DNA of 64,000 bases from Arcticibacterium sp964021845 (GTDB lineage: Bacteria; Bacteroidota; Bacteroidia; Cytophagales; Spirosomataceae): assembly GCF_964021845.1 (NCBI RefSeq), contig NZ_CAXHZC010000008.1:62001-126000 (forward strand), written 5' to 3'. The notes under the pieces were generated by a model. The model did no database searches, was not told the DNA's origin, and was given only the letters and a program-made list of their open reading frames with translations. The translations under genes and the position numbers were made by a program. Numbering within the stretch: position 1 is the stretch's first letter; every line of letters begins with the position of its first letter. Below, in pieces: positions 35,221 through 44,894 of the stretch.

Positions 35221-36900
35221 TTGAGTTTACTTAGACCCCTGGTCTTCCTAATCTTACTTTCACATTTTGTCAAGGCACAGAGTGGGTTCGTAACTTATGA
35301 CGACGATTATTATCATAGAATTGAACGTTTGGAGGTAATATCGGGTAAGCTCGCGAATACCTTTCATGATAATGTAAAGCCTTTTGAGAGGAAGGATATT
35401 GTTCAGTATTTAGACTCTCTTAACTTTTCAGACAGTAGTTTAACGACTATCGACAAAGAAAACTTAAACTATCTGCGTTCAGATAGTTGGGCTTACAATA
35501 GCGATACCGCTGTAGGTAAGAATAAGAAACCTTTTTGGAAACACTTCTTTAAGTATAAAGCTGATTTTTACAGCGTAAAAAATGAAGATTTCAATATTCA
35601 TGTTAATCCTATATTTCAATTTGGCGGAGGAAGTAATGCTGGAGATATTGAGACGGAAGGTCAGTTTATTAATACTAGGGGTATAAGTGTTCACGGTACA
35701 GTGAATAAAAAACTAGGCTTCTATACTTTCTTTACAGAAAATCAGGCATCCACCCCTTTTTATATTAAAGATTATCAAAGGCAAACGGGAGGGTTTCCAT
35801 TTACAGGTTTCACAAAAATAATTAAAGATGATTCTGTGAAGCTTGGCAGAGATTATATGCAAGCAATGGGATACTTTGTTTTTAAGCCTTCAAAGAATAT
35901 CAAATTGCGTTTTGGACATTCTACTAACTTTATTGGTTCAGGAATTAGGTCAATGATTTTGAGCGACTTTAGTGCTCCTTATCTTAACCTGATGGTTAAT
36001 GTGAAAATGGGTAGGTTAGAGTATCAGACACTTATCGCCAGTATGAATAATACCCAGGTGGATGTAGGCGTGGCTACCTTGGAGGCGATTCCGCCAAAGT
36101 ATATGGCATTTCACCATTTAAATGTTAATGTTTCAAAGAAATTGAATATTGGGCTTTTTGAAACAGTAATGTTTGGAGAAAGAGCTTTTGATTTGAACTA
36201 TTTAAACCCTGTTATTTTTTACAGGTTTGTAGAGGGTTTGAGAGGGAGTAGAGATAACGCCATTGTGGGGGCCGACTTTAAATTCATTTTGGCCAAATCA
36301 TTGTCTTTTTATGGGCAGTTTGTTTTAGACGAGTTTAATTCTGCTGAAAGCAAAGAAGAAGGTTGGTACGGAGAGAAGCATGCAGGTCAGTTAGGCCTAA
36401 AATATATTGACTTTTTGGGTTTAAAGCAGTTTGACCTTCAGGCTGAGTTTAATTATGCAAGACCATACACGTATAGTCATTTTAGTACTTATACCAATGC
36501 TGTTAACTATAATGTACCTCTAGCTCACCCTTTAGGGGCTAATTTTAAAGAGTTTCTTTTATTGGCTCGTTATCAGCCTACTCCTAAGTTGTTTCTTAAA
36601 GCTACTTGGATGAAAGCCATAAAAGGACTAGATACAGAAGAAGAAAATTGGGGTGGAGATGTCTTAAGAAATTACAGAGAAGATAGGCCAGACGATTTTG
36701 GTAATTTTATAGGACAAGGTATTGAACAAGACATCTCTTTATTAAGGTTTGAAGCATCTTATATGCTTGGACATAACTTCTTTTTGGATCTGGCATATCA
36801 AAATAGGTTAGAGTCATATCAAATACTGAATGATAAAAAAACTACGCTTTTAAATTTTGGACTGCGATGGAACCTTGCCAATAGAAAACCTTTACTCTAG
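35221..36900 (+). CDS. Wzi-like capsule-assembly outer-membrane beta-barrel protein
   Basis: About 559 residues from a TTG at 35221, which begins a clean signal peptide (hydrophobic SLLRPLVFLILLSHFVKAQ). An in-frame TTG at 35113 would add 36 residues before it and is less likely; no ATG is available. The mature protein has many amphipathic beta strands, ending in the aromatic-rich GLRWNL region. NIKLRFGHSTNFIGSG and the following segment resemble Wzi-type capsule-assembly barrels. It is likely in the outer membrane, binding surface polysaccharide. No capsule genes are nearby. Confidence 0.75.
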   Translation: MSLLRPLVFLILLSHFVKAQSGFVTYDDDYYHRIERLEVISGKLANTFHDNVKPFERKDIVQYLDSLNFSDSSLTTIDKENLNYLRSDSWAYNSDTAVGKNKKPFWKHFFKYKADFYSVKNEDFNIHVNPIFQFGGGSNAGDIETEGQFINTRGISVHGTVNKKLGFYTFFTENQASTPFYIKDYQRQTGGFPFTGFTKIIKDDSVKLGRDYMQAMGYFVFKPSKNIKLRFGHSTNFIGSGIRSMILSDFSAPYLNLMVNVKMGRLEYQTLIASMNNTQVDVGVATLEAIPPKYMAFHHLNVNVSKKLNIGLFETVMFGERAFDLNYLNPVIFYRFVEGLRGSRDNAIVGADFKFILAKSLSFYGQFVLDEFNSAESKEEGWYGEKHAGQLGLKYIDFLGLKQFDLQAEFNYARPYTYSHFSTYTNAVNYNVPLAHPLGANFKEFLLLARYQPTPKLFLKATWMKAIKGLDTEEENWGGDVLRNYREDRPDDFGNFIGQGIEQDISLLRFEASYMLGHNFFLDLAYQNRLESYQILNDKKTTLLNFGLRWNLANRKPLL

Positions 36901-37212
36901 ATAAGGGTTTCGCATAATTTCCAAGGTGCTCAACTTTGGGTTGAGCATCTTAGTGCTTATTGTTACTTTAAAGAAAGTAGCTCCTTTGCTTTTGAAGGCT
37001 TTTACATAACTACCTCGGGTTTTTATAGTTCGGTACAGTGCGGTATAGTTAAAACCGTCTAGTTCCCATCCGTTAATTAGTAAAGATTCTTTTACTGATT
37101 CAAACGCCAATGTTAGGTTTGAAAAGTAATTAAAGGTAGAGGGACTGCCTTTAATGATTACTAGATCGTGCCTAAAGTTCACTTCCACCTGAATTATTTT
37201 CGTCGTTCTCAT
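36892..37212 (-). CDS. Conserved-looking hypothetical protein
   Basis: 106 residues from the ATG at 37212 (MRTTKIIQVEVNF); an in-frame TTG at 37275 would add 21. Beta-rich start, then a helical middle (LAFESVKESLLINGWELDGFNY). I recognise no domain. It is convergent with the Wzi-like gene and overlaps its last nine bases. The 300 bases between this gene and ferritin show no further gene. Confidence 0.5.
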   Translation of the reverse strand: MRTTKIIQVEVNFRHDLVIIKGSPSTFNYFSNLTLAFESVKESLLINGWELDGFNYTALYRTIKTRGSYVKAFKSKGATFFKVTISTKMLNPKLSTLEIMRNPYLE

Positions 37213-37518
37213 TCTTTTTGAGGGCTTTATCTCTGGCTTGTAAATATATTGAAAAATAGTGAGACTATTTTTCAACCATGAAACATTTTGCAGGGTGTTG
37301 GCGTTTAAAGGGCATGTTTGTTTTGCTGAACTAAGTGAAACTTTTCATAAAAGTAGGTTCGAAATTTCTTTAAGAAGATTTCTTTTTCGAGCCCGACCTA
37401 ATACCATTTAAATTTACGTTTTAAGATATCTAATTTATTTAGACCACTTATAAATCTGTATGCCGCGGAACAGTAGGTGCACTTGTGCCGTTATGTTACT
37501 GAAATAAAACAATACCAT

Positions 37519-38022
37519 ATGATTAGTGAAAAAATGGAGCAGATGCTCAATGACCAATATAACAAAGAAGTGTTTTCTGCACATCTTTACCTTTCAATGT
37601 GTTCGTATTTTTTGGATAGAGACTTAGATGGCTTCGCTAATTATTTTAGAATTCAAGCGAAGGAAGAACTACAGCATGCTGAAAAGCAATTTGACTATGT
37701 ACATGAAGTAGATGGCAAAATTACTATTGGTGCCATAGATGCTCCAGACAGTGGGTTTAAATCAATAATTGATTGTTTTGAACAAACATTGGCTCATGAG
37801 AAATTAGTTACTAAAAGTATTTATGGTTTAGTACGTCAAGCTTTAGATGAAGGAGATTTTGCAACACATACTTTTCTTCAGTGGTTTATTACCGAGCAGG
37901 TAGAAGAAGAAGCAAGTGTTAAGGCTCTTTTGAAAAAACTAGAGATGATAGGCGATAATTCATCTGCCTTATATCTTTTGAATGATGAATTGCTTAAGCG
38001 AGTTTTGGAAGAAGAAGCTTAA
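37519..38022 (+). CDS. ftnA: Ferritin
   Basis: 167 residues from the ATG at 37519. The ferroxidase ligands are visible in order: Glu in the NKEVFSAHLYLSM helix, the EELQHAEK segment with Glu and His, and Glu/Gln residues in ITEQVEEEASV. The family forms 24-subunit shells that oxidise and store iron. It has a strong hairpin terminator and may be regulated alone. Confidence 0.95.
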   Translation: MISEKMEQMLNDQYNKEVFSAHLYLSMCSYFLDRDLDGFANYFRIQAKEELQHAEKQFDYVHEVDGKITIGAIDAPDSGFKSIIDCFEQTLAHEKLVTKSIYGLVRQALDEGDFATHTFLQWFITEQVEEEASVKALLKKLEMIGDNSSALYLLNDELLKRVLEEEA

Positions 38023-38042
38023 GGGTAGTATTATAGATTTTG

Positions 38043-38070
38043 AGAGGAGCCAAGTGCTCCTCTTTTTTTT
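38043..38070 (+). terminator. Rho-independent terminator of ferritin
   Basis: AGAGGAGC and GCTCCTCT form a perfect 8-base stem with a 5-base loop, followed by a run of eight T. Confidence 0.9.
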
Positions 38071-38147
38071 GTCTAAAATATTTAAACCTTATTTAGACTT
38101 AGTATAAATAAATTCATTAGATTTGTATAATTAAATGCAAAACTGAA

Positions 38148-38306
38148 TTGGAAAAGAACATACTTAGCGTTTTTGACGAATCTACAGAGAACCAGAAAAA
38201 CCCGTTCATATCAATGCCTTTTGATAACGAGTGCTGTGTTTTGAAGAAGTGTTGCAAGGCCTTTAAGAAGAAAGGTCGTCATTGTAAGAAATGCCCGAAG
38301 ATTTAG
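38148..38306 (+). CDS. Small Cys-rich protein (52 residues)
   Basis: A TTG-started ORF of 52 codons. The second half is strongly basic with six Cys in three pairs: Cys29-Cys30, Cys35-Cys36, and Cys46/Cys49 (CKKCPK). Such spacing is typical of a zinc or iron site or a cluster of disulfides. No ATG gives the full frame; an internal ATG at Met23 would still include all Cys. It lies 80 bases after the ferritin terminator, and the codon pattern looks coding. Function unknown; a metal-handling role is a guess from composition and neighbour. Confidence 0.6.
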   Translation: MEKNILSVFDESTENQKNPFISMPFDNECCVLKKCCKAFKKKGRHCKKCPKI

Positions 38307-38695
38307 TTCGCCATTTTACCCACCATTGTTATTTAAATTAGCTTTTGCCAAGCTTTGACGGTCTATATGAGCAAAGCATTCTTAGACTTTCACGTTTAAA
38401 CTCCAGCGTGTCTCCGTCAATTATTCTGAGAATTTTAGAATGTGATTTTTTAAGAGCTCTGATGTATTTGTTGGAGTTAAAGTTTTCTCTACCACGAATC
38501 TAGCTTTGTATTTTATGTCAAAATTGCACGAATTAAGTCCTTTAAGTATGATGATAGTTAATATCTCAATTTAGTCTAATTCCCTGTTTTGGTACATTTG
38601 ACTATTGTAAGATTTAGTGTTTGTGAGGCGGTAGAATTTAGTCCTGTCTCCCTAGTGTTCGAAATATTTTCTTAAACCTAAGCAAAAAATTAAAC
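38307..38695. other. Intergenic region without a supported gene
   Basis: About 390 AT-rich bases between the Cys-rich protein and the transporter gene. A - strand frame in the middle reads sensibly for about 50 residues (for example RIIDGDTLEFKRES) but has no start codon and is bounded by stops. It may be a decayed gene or chance. No tRNA or hairpin stood out. Confidence 0.5.
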
Positions 38696-40927
38696 TTACT
38701 TAATTTGTTTACCTTCTTCTGTATTCACGAAAAGTATATTACACAAATCACCGTAACCTTCAAAAACTCCTGTTCCGAATCGCTTTAAAGCTTCACTTAA
38801 GAAACCTAGGATAAGTAAATCAGCATCAGGTGAGTTTTGCATAATAATGCTATTTAAAGCCACACCTTCATCTCTATCTATAAACTCAATATTCTTAGAA
38901 GAAATAGGTAGTTGACCTGAAGAAATCATTTTGGATATTTTCTCTTTCTCTTGCTGAATAGTCGCTTTAGGGAAAACATAGAATACCTTGATGATACCGT
39001 TTTTCCAGTCTGGGTGAGCAGAAATTACGTAGGCCATTAAAATCATCAGGTTTGCATTTTCATAATCTGAACTAGTAATCCAGATATGTATTTCTTTCAT
39101 GAGGCCAAACTGACGCTCAGAAGTAGAAAGAATACCAATGTCAAAATTCGCGGCTTGAATAAGTTTAAAATTGTCAACAATGGTTTGAATCTCCGATGGA
39201 TTATTTCTAGCATGGTCAAAAAGCAACATGTTGTTTTCCGTACCAGAAATACTTGGTAACTGCACCACTTGAGAGATAGAACCCTCTAAGTTTTGATTTA
39301 TAAGCGTGTCTATATAAACCTCACTTTTGGTGGCTTGAGCCATTTTTATAATACGGTTTTTCATCAATTTGGCATCTTGATTTGCCTGCTTTGACAAGTA
39401 ACCGTCTATATGATGAATGTAGGTTCCAAAGCCATATTTATGTGAAATCCATCGGGTAAGATTAAAAGCATCTAATCTTTGGAAAGTATGCGGACTTAAA
39501 AACACGGCTGAAGGCCTCCAGCTAGTATTATCTTCTTTGTCAGATTTTTGTAAGAAAACGTGAATTTTTCTACTGATTTGATACATCACCCCTTGGAAAA
39601 TTACGGCAATGTTCTTCTTATCTGTTGTGAAATAATTCAACGTAAAATATAAGGCGAGCATGAAGAATATTGAAATAAACGCATAACCCGAATTCATAAA
39701 GAACATTAGACCGAAACATGCAACTGCACCAAATAAGCTGATGAACCATTTAGACTTGAATCGAGGTCGGTAAGACGGGTCGCCTGCAAAGTGTTGCATA
39801 AATGAGATAAGGCAAAGCGAGCCATAAGTAACCATGAAAAACATGGAAATTACTTCCGCTACGGCATCAAGTTTACCCAAAATGATAAAGAAAAGAGCAA
39901 TGGTTCCTGTAACTATGGAAGCATTGTATGGGTCGTCTCCCTTTCCTTTTCCTTGAGCTAACCAGGTGTTTATAGCCGGGCCTGGAAACACCCTATCCTT
40001 TGCCATAGCTTGTAATGTTCTGGGTGCCACTAGAATAGAACCAATGGCGGAAGAAATGGTGGCGGCGGCCAACCCTAAAGGAATTAACCACCATCCCTGA
40101 ATGGCAATGTCTGCCATCACAAGTCTAGAGGTGTCTGCCAGCATAGGAAGTGGGGCGGAATTATATAATTTTAGAGCAATCAGAATGTATATGGTCATTC
40201 CGAAAAAAGTAGCTGCCAAAGTTCCCATTGGAATGGATTTGCCAGGGTCTTTTAAATCTCCTGATAAGCCTACGCCTGAAATAATACCCGTAAACGCGGG
40301 GAAAATAATGGCAAATACGGTGAAAATAGAAACCTCAGGAATAGGGGGTGGCGGTGTGGCCAGAGGATCTACCTCTATAGGTTTACCCATAAAAAAAGCC
40401 ACCAAGGCTACCGTTAATATAGCTACTACCCAGTAAAGAGTCTGAATTCCTAACTTAGCTCCTTTAGTAAGTACTATAGAAGTTAGAGCAAATAAGGCTG
40501 GAATAGCCAAAGTTTGACTTTGATGTAAAAGCCAATCTGCCCAAGGCATAAATATATAATTATCAAAAAGCCAATCGAATACTGGACTAAAGGCTTCTGT
40601 AAATGCGATAATATAAAACGCCACGCTAATTGCTTGAGAGAGATAAAGAGCTACACCAATAGTGGAACCAATCACCAAACCAAAGGAGCGAGAGATAATA
40701 TAATAAGCTCCACCACCTTCTACTTTAATATTGGTGGCTATTTCAGAAAGAGCCATGGCTGTCGGTATAGTTACCGCATGACCGATAAGTACAATAATTA
40801 AAGTACCTCCTAAGCCCACTGTACCAACGGAGTAGCCGAATCTTAAGAAAAGAATGGCACCTAAAATGGTAGAAATGGCAGTGAAAAAAACGGGAGCAGT
40901 CCCGAATTTGTTTTGATTCTCGGTCAT
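38696..40927 (-). CDS. Amino-acid-permease-fold transporter, cation-chloride-cotransporter-like (SLC12 type)
   Basis: 743 residues. The N-terminal part (about 10-440) has some 12 membrane helices of the APC fold, beginning GTAPVFFTAISTILGAILFLRFGY with GGGAYYIISRSFG shortly after, both typical of bacterial NKCC/KCC-like transporters. A soluble C-terminal domain of about 300 residues follows, as in SLC12 proteins; it has a repeated alpha/beta character. The transported ions or amino acids are not known. It lies 68 bases downstream of lptB on the same strand. Confidence 0.85.
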   Translation of the reverse strand: MTENQNKFGTAPVFFTAISTILGAILFLRFGYSVGTVGLGGTLIIVLIGHAVTIPTAMALSEIATNIKVEGGGAYYIISRSFGLVIGSTIGVALYLSQAISVAFYIIAFTEAFSPVFDWLFDNYIFMPWADWLLHQSQTLAIPALFALTSIVLTKGAKLGIQTLYWVVAILTVALVAFFMGKPIEVDPLATPPPPIPEVSIFTVFAIIFPAFTGIISGVGLSGDLKDPGKSIPMGTLAATFFGMTIYILIALKLYNSAPLPMLADTSRLVMADIAIQGWWLIPLGLAAATISSAIGSILVAPRTLQAMAKDRVFPGPAINTWLAQGKGKGDDPYNASIVTGTIALFFIILGKLDAVAEVISMFFMVTYGSLCLISFMQHFAGDPSYRPRFKSKWFISLFGAVACFGLMFFMNSGYAFISIFFMLALYFTLNYFTTDKKNIAVIFQGVMYQISRKIHVFLQKSDKEDNTSWRPSAVFLSPHTFQRLDAFNLTRWISHKYGFGTYIHHIDGYLSKQANQDAKLMKNRIIKMAQATKSEVYIDTLINQNLEGSISQVVQLPSISGTENNMLLFDHARNNPSEIQTIVDNFKLIQAANFDIGILSTSERQFGLMKEIHIWITSSDYENANLMILMAYVISAHPDWKNGIIKVFYVFPKATIQQEKEKISKMISSGQLPISSKNIEFIDRDEGVALNSIIMQNSPDADLLILGFLSEALKRFGTGVFEGYGDLCNILFVNTEEGKQIK

Positions 40928-40995
40928 ATTTTGCTTTGGGCTGAGCCTCCAAATGTAAGGAAATACTTGATAGAAACTAAAAGCAGACTAGAATC

Positions 40996-41733
40996 TCAGA
41001 CTTTCCTTTTTAATTCAAAGTGTTTTCCTAGGTAAACTCGTCTTACCATTTCGTCGGCCGCTAACTCTTCTGCGGTGCCATGTTTAAGTATTTTTCCTTC
41101 AAAAAGTAAATAAGCTCTATCGGTTATTGAAAGGGTTTCGTTTACGTTATGATCGGTTATTAAAATACCTATGTTTCTATGCTTTAATTTCGCTACAATA
41201 GTCTGAATTTCTTCTACGGCTATGGGGTCAACTCCTGCAAATGGTTCATCTAATAATATGAATTTTGGGTCTACAGCTAAAGCTCTAGCTATTTCACATC
41301 TTCTTCGTTCTCCACCTGAGAGTACTATTCCTTTACTTTTTCTTACATGCTCTAAAGAAAACTCCTCTAATAACTCTTCCGTCTTTTCTTTCTTTTCGGC
41401 CTTGCTTAGGCCGGGTACGGCCAACTCTAATACACCATATATGTTTTCATAAACTGTCAAATCTCTAAAAACAGAAGGCTCTTGTGCCAAATACCCTAAA
41501 CCAAGTTTAGCTCTTTTATACATCGGTAAATGCGTGATGTCTTGTTCGCCGAGCCAAATTTTTCCAGAGTTGGGTTTGACTAAGCCTACCGCCATATAAA
41601 ACGATGTTGTTTTTCCTGCACCGTTTGGCCCTAGTAAACCAACTATCTCGCCTTGCTCCACCTGATAGCTAACCTCCTTATTGACCATTCGCTGGCCATA
41701 CTTTTTAATAAGATTTTCTGTTCTAAGTATCAT
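40996..41733 (-). CDS. lptB: LPS export ABC transporter ATP-binding protein LptB
   Basis: 245 residues. Walker A GPNGAGKTT at 35-43, signature LSGGE at 138-142, Walker B FILLDEPFAGVDP. The sequence around SVFRDLTVYENI is diagnostic of LptB. It powers transport of lipopolysaccharide from the inner membrane through LptFGC and the Lpt bridge. The other lpt genes are not in this window. Confidence 0.95.
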   Translation of the reverse strand: MILRTENLIKKYGQRMVNKEVSYQVEQGEIVGLLGPNGAGKTTSFYMAVGLVKPNSGKIWLGEQDITHLPMYKRAKLGLGYLAQEPSVFRDLTVYENIYGVLELAVPGLSKAEKKEKTEELLEEFSLEHVRKSKGIVLSGGERRRCEIARALAVDPKFILLDEPFAGVDPIAVEEIQTIVAKLKHRNIGILITDHNVNETLSITDRAYLLFEGKILKHGTAEELAADEMVRRVYLGKHFELKRKV

Positions 41734-41871
41734 TTATTCTTATGAGCTCTAAAGGACTTTACGTTTCAAATAGAAAGGGAAAAGGCTCTTTTTATTGTTG
41801 TAAAACAGAAGAACACTTGTCGTCGCTATTTGTTCAAAGATAAACCCTATTTATTTAATCAATACAGGTCA

Positions 41872-43596
41872 TTAAAATTTTATGTCTTTCAAAAACAACT
41901 GTAGGGTACTTTGATCTCGGAAGGTGTTTTCTTCTAACGTATATGCAATTTTAAAACTATCGCATTTTTTCAGTTCGTCATAAAATGCTTCACGCATGCC
42001 AAAACCTAGGGCTGTCATGGTTGTTCCTGTTTCGGGCTCTACTAATTCTAGTTTTAAGTGCTTCTCTTTTAAAATTCTAGGCTCAGCAGCCAGCTGTAAA
42101 TTATCGGTTTGAAAAATAGGATGCATGTTTTTGGGGCCAAAAGGTCCCATCTGCTTCATAATTCGATAAAATTTACGGCTGAGATTTTCAAGCTTAATTT
42201 TAAGGTCAATATTTATTTGAGCTACTAGCTGCTCTTCAGTAATGTTTTCAGAAACCACCTCATTAAACTTTTCTCTAAAAGCAGGAATATTGTTAATGGG
42301 TATGGTCATTCCTGCGGCGTGCATGTGCCCTCCAAATTGTTCTAAAAGCGGAGAACAACTTTCTATAGCATTGTACAGGTTAAAGCCTGAAACTGACCTT
42401 GCAGAACCTGCGGCCATTCCATCTTTAGTTTTTGTGAAAATAACGGTAGGCCTATAAAAGTGCTCAATACACCTAGATGCTACTATCCCAATTACCCCTT
42501 TGTGCCAATCTGGTCTAAAAAGAACGGTACTCTTGGCTTCATTTAGTAGCCAATCGTCCTCTTTAATTATGCTTAAGGCTTCTTCGGTAATTCTTGAGTC
42601 ATGCGTTCTTCTTTCCACGTTATGTTCCTGAATAGCATATGCGAATTCCAAAGCTTCGCCATAATCGGAGGCTAATAAAAGTTGAACAGCGGCTTTGGCA
42701 TGTTTTATTCTTCCCGCGGCATTTATTCGTGGTCCAATGGTGAACACCACATTTTCAATGTTCATTTCGCCCTTTGTTGCAGCTACTTCTTTTAGAGCTT
42801 TAAGGCCAATTCTCGGGTTGTCGTTAATCTTTTTTAGTCCATAAAATGCCAAGATTCTGTTTTCCCCAATTATCGGAACGATGTCCGACGCTATACTTAC
42901 CATTGCAAAGTCAAGATATGCATATAGCCGGTCTAAGACAATGTCTTTTTTGAGGCAGTATGCCGTTAATAATTTAAAGCCTACGCCATTTCCGGTTAGT
43001 TCTTTGAAAGGGTATGGGCAGTCCTTTCTTTTTGGGTCAAGTACCGCTACAGCCTTTGGGAGTTTTTCACCAGGTTCATGGTGATCACAAATTATAAAGT
43101 CAATTCCTTTTTCTGTTGCGTAGTCTATTTTGTCAATTGATTTTATGCCACAATCTAAGGCAATTATTAGCGTAGCACTGATAGATTCGGCCCAGTCAAT
43201 TCCTGTATCTGAAATACCATATCCCTCTTTATATCTATCAGGATTGTAGTATTCTATATTGTCATAAAATTCGCTAAGAAAACCATAAACTAATGCTACG
43301 GCGGTGGTTCCGTCCACATCATAATCGCCATAAATGACAATTTTCTCATTTTCGTCAATCGCCTTTATAAGACGATTAACAGCTATGTCCATGTCTTTCA
43401 TTAAGAAAGGGTCATGCAAATTGTCAAGACTTGGTCTAAAGAAAAACTTAGCTTCGTCAAAGTTGTTTACTCCTCTTTGCCAGAGAAGCGTAGATAGTTC
43501 TTTGTCAATACCTAATGCGGTTTCTAAGGAAGAAATAATACTGTTTTCTTCGGGAGATTGTGGGTCAGGCAGAGGCTGCCATCGTTTTTCGGTCAT
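41872..43596 (-). CDS. recJ: Single-stranded-DNA-specific exonuclease RecJ
   Basis: 574 residues. DHH-family motifs: DYDVDGT at 91-97, LDCGIKS (148-153), and DHH at 171-173; the DHHA1 motif GGHMHAAGMTI and an OB-like C-terminal part follow. It degrades single-stranded DNA 5' to 3' in recombination and repair. The length is normal for the family. Confidence 0.95.
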   Translation of the reverse strand: MTEKRWQPLPDPQSPEENSIISSLETALGIDKELSTLLWQRGVNNFDEAKFFFRPSLDNLHDPFLMKDMDIAVNRLIKAIDENEKIVIYGDYDVDGTTAVALVYGFLSEFYDNIEYYNPDRYKEGYGISDTGIDWAESISATLIIALDCGIKSIDKIDYATEKGIDFIICDHHEPGEKLPKAVAVLDPKRKDCPYPFKELTGNGVGFKLLTAYCLKKDIVLDRLYAYLDFAMVSIASDIVPIIGENRILAFYGLKKINDNPRIGLKALKEVAATKGEMNIENVVFTIGPRINAAGRIKHAKAAVQLLLASDYGEALEFAYAIQEHNVERRTHDSRITEEALSIIKEDDWLLNEAKSTVLFRPDWHKGVIGIVASRCIEHFYRPTVIFTKTKDGMAAGSARSVSGFNLYNAIESCSPLLEQFGGHMHAAGMTIPINNIPAFREKFNEVVSENITEEQLVAQINIDLKIKLENLSRKFYRIMKQMGPFGPKNMHPIFQTDNLQLAAEPRILKEKHLKLELVEPETGTTMTALGFGMREAFYDELKKCDSFKIAYTLEENTFRDQSTLQLFLKDIKF

Positions 43597-43812
43597 GCCA
43601 CAAAATTAGAAAAAGTATGGCATAGAATTTGAATTGAATCAAGATAGGAAATGGAAAATAACTAGCCATAGTAAGCTAGGTATCTAACGAGTTGCTTTTA
43701 GGTCATGAAGCGGAAGGTAATTTGTTAAGTTTGTCAAAACAATAGGGTGGGCGTCATAGAGACGTCCATTTTTTTGTACATCTACTTTTCTTTTTATTTC
43801 GTAGTTGGTACA

Positions 43813-44883
43813 ATGAAATACTTGTTTACTTTCTTCTTATTGGTTTTGGGTACATCTATTTTTGCTCAAGAAAAAACGCCTTTGCTTAGAGATAAGTCTA
43901 TTTTGGCACTTCCTGTAGTTTTTAGATTTCCAGAAACTGGTTGGGGAGGGGGAGTAGCAGGAACGGCTAGTTGGTCATGGGCCAGGGACAGCGTCTGGGC
44001 AAAACCGTCGCAAGCTTCTGTGGGTTTGACCTACACTCAAAATAAGCAAGTTTTAGCCTTTCTGCCTTTTCAAGTTTTCTTTGATAACAATAAGTACTAT
44101 GCAAATGCAGACATAGGTTGGTTTAAGTACAATTTCTTCTATTACGGTATTGGTGAGAATGCCGTAGCTCAGGAAAAATATGATGTCAAGTTTCCACGTG
44201 TCAAACTCTTACTTGGTAAAGAACTAAAGCCAAATCTTTATGTTGGGGCTAGAATTAACTATGAAGAATATAAGGTCACAGGAACCGAAGAAAACGGTGA
44301 GTTAAGTACAGGTCAGATTAGTGGAAGTGATTATAGCAGAACTTCTGCTATAGGCCCTGCAGTAATGCGAGACACTAGAGATGCTGTGTTCTACCCAAGG
44401 AAAGGAATGTTTGGCGAGTTTAGTGTGCTGCCTTCTACCAAGATTTTTGGAGCAGACCAAGAATTTACTCAGGCTACACTCGACTTATCACTTTATAAAT
44501 CACTTTCAAAAAAGCTTGTGTTAGCTTCAAATTACTATACGGTTTTCACATTTGGTGATAATGTTCCTTTTAGCCAGTTGGCACAATTAGGCGGCCCAAA
44601 GAAAATGAGAGGTATTTATCAAGGTTTTTTTAGAGATAAAAATACTGCTTTAATTCAGGCAGAACTTCGCTGGGAGGTTTGGAAGTTTATAGGTCTAGCT
44701 GGATTTGGCTCTATGGGCTTTTTGGGAGATAGCGACACGGTTTTACGTCTTAACCTACCAAAATACACGTACGGAGCAGGTTTAAGAATATCTACAAAGA
44801 AACATTTAAATCTTAGATTAGATTACGGCCTTTCCCCTTATGGAGACGGGAATTTCTATGCTACCATTGGCGAAGCATTTTAA
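43813..44883 (+). CDS. BamA/TamA-family outer-membrane protein (surface antigen type)
   Basis: 356 residues from the ATG at 43813, which starts directly at the signal peptide (YLFTFFLLVLGTSIFAQ). A longer in-frame form from 43747 would bury the signal. The mature part is a 16-strand-type barrel with no POTRA repeats, and it shows AIGPAVMRDTRDAVFYPRKG and the LGGPKKMRGIYQGFFRDKN motif (the RGY/F-type loop of BamA). Short POTRA-free members are common in Bacteroidota and of unknown role. Confidence 0.85.
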   Translation: MKYLFTFFLLVLGTSIFAQEKTPLLRDKSILALPVVFRFPETGWGGGVAGTASWSWARDSVWAKPSQASVGLTYTQNKQVLAFLPFQVFFDNNKYYANADIGWFKYNFFYYGIGENAVAQEKYDVKFPRVKLLLGKELKPNLYVGARINYEEYKVTGTEENGELSTGQISGSDYSRTSAIGPAVMRDTRDAVFYPRKGMFGEFSVLPSTKIFGADQEFTQATLDLSLYKSLSKKLVLASNYYTVFTFGDNVPFSQLAQLGGPKKMRGIYQGFFRDKNTALIQAELRWEVWKFIGLAGFGSMGFLGDSDTVLRLNLPKYTYGAGLRISTKKHLNLRLDYGLSPYGDGNFYATIGEAF

Positions 44884-44894
44884 GAAATTAATAT

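Noticed and set aside
38344..38510. - strand stretch reading RIIDGDTLEFKRES
   Set aside because: No start codon, stops on both sides, no recognised family; possibly a relic.
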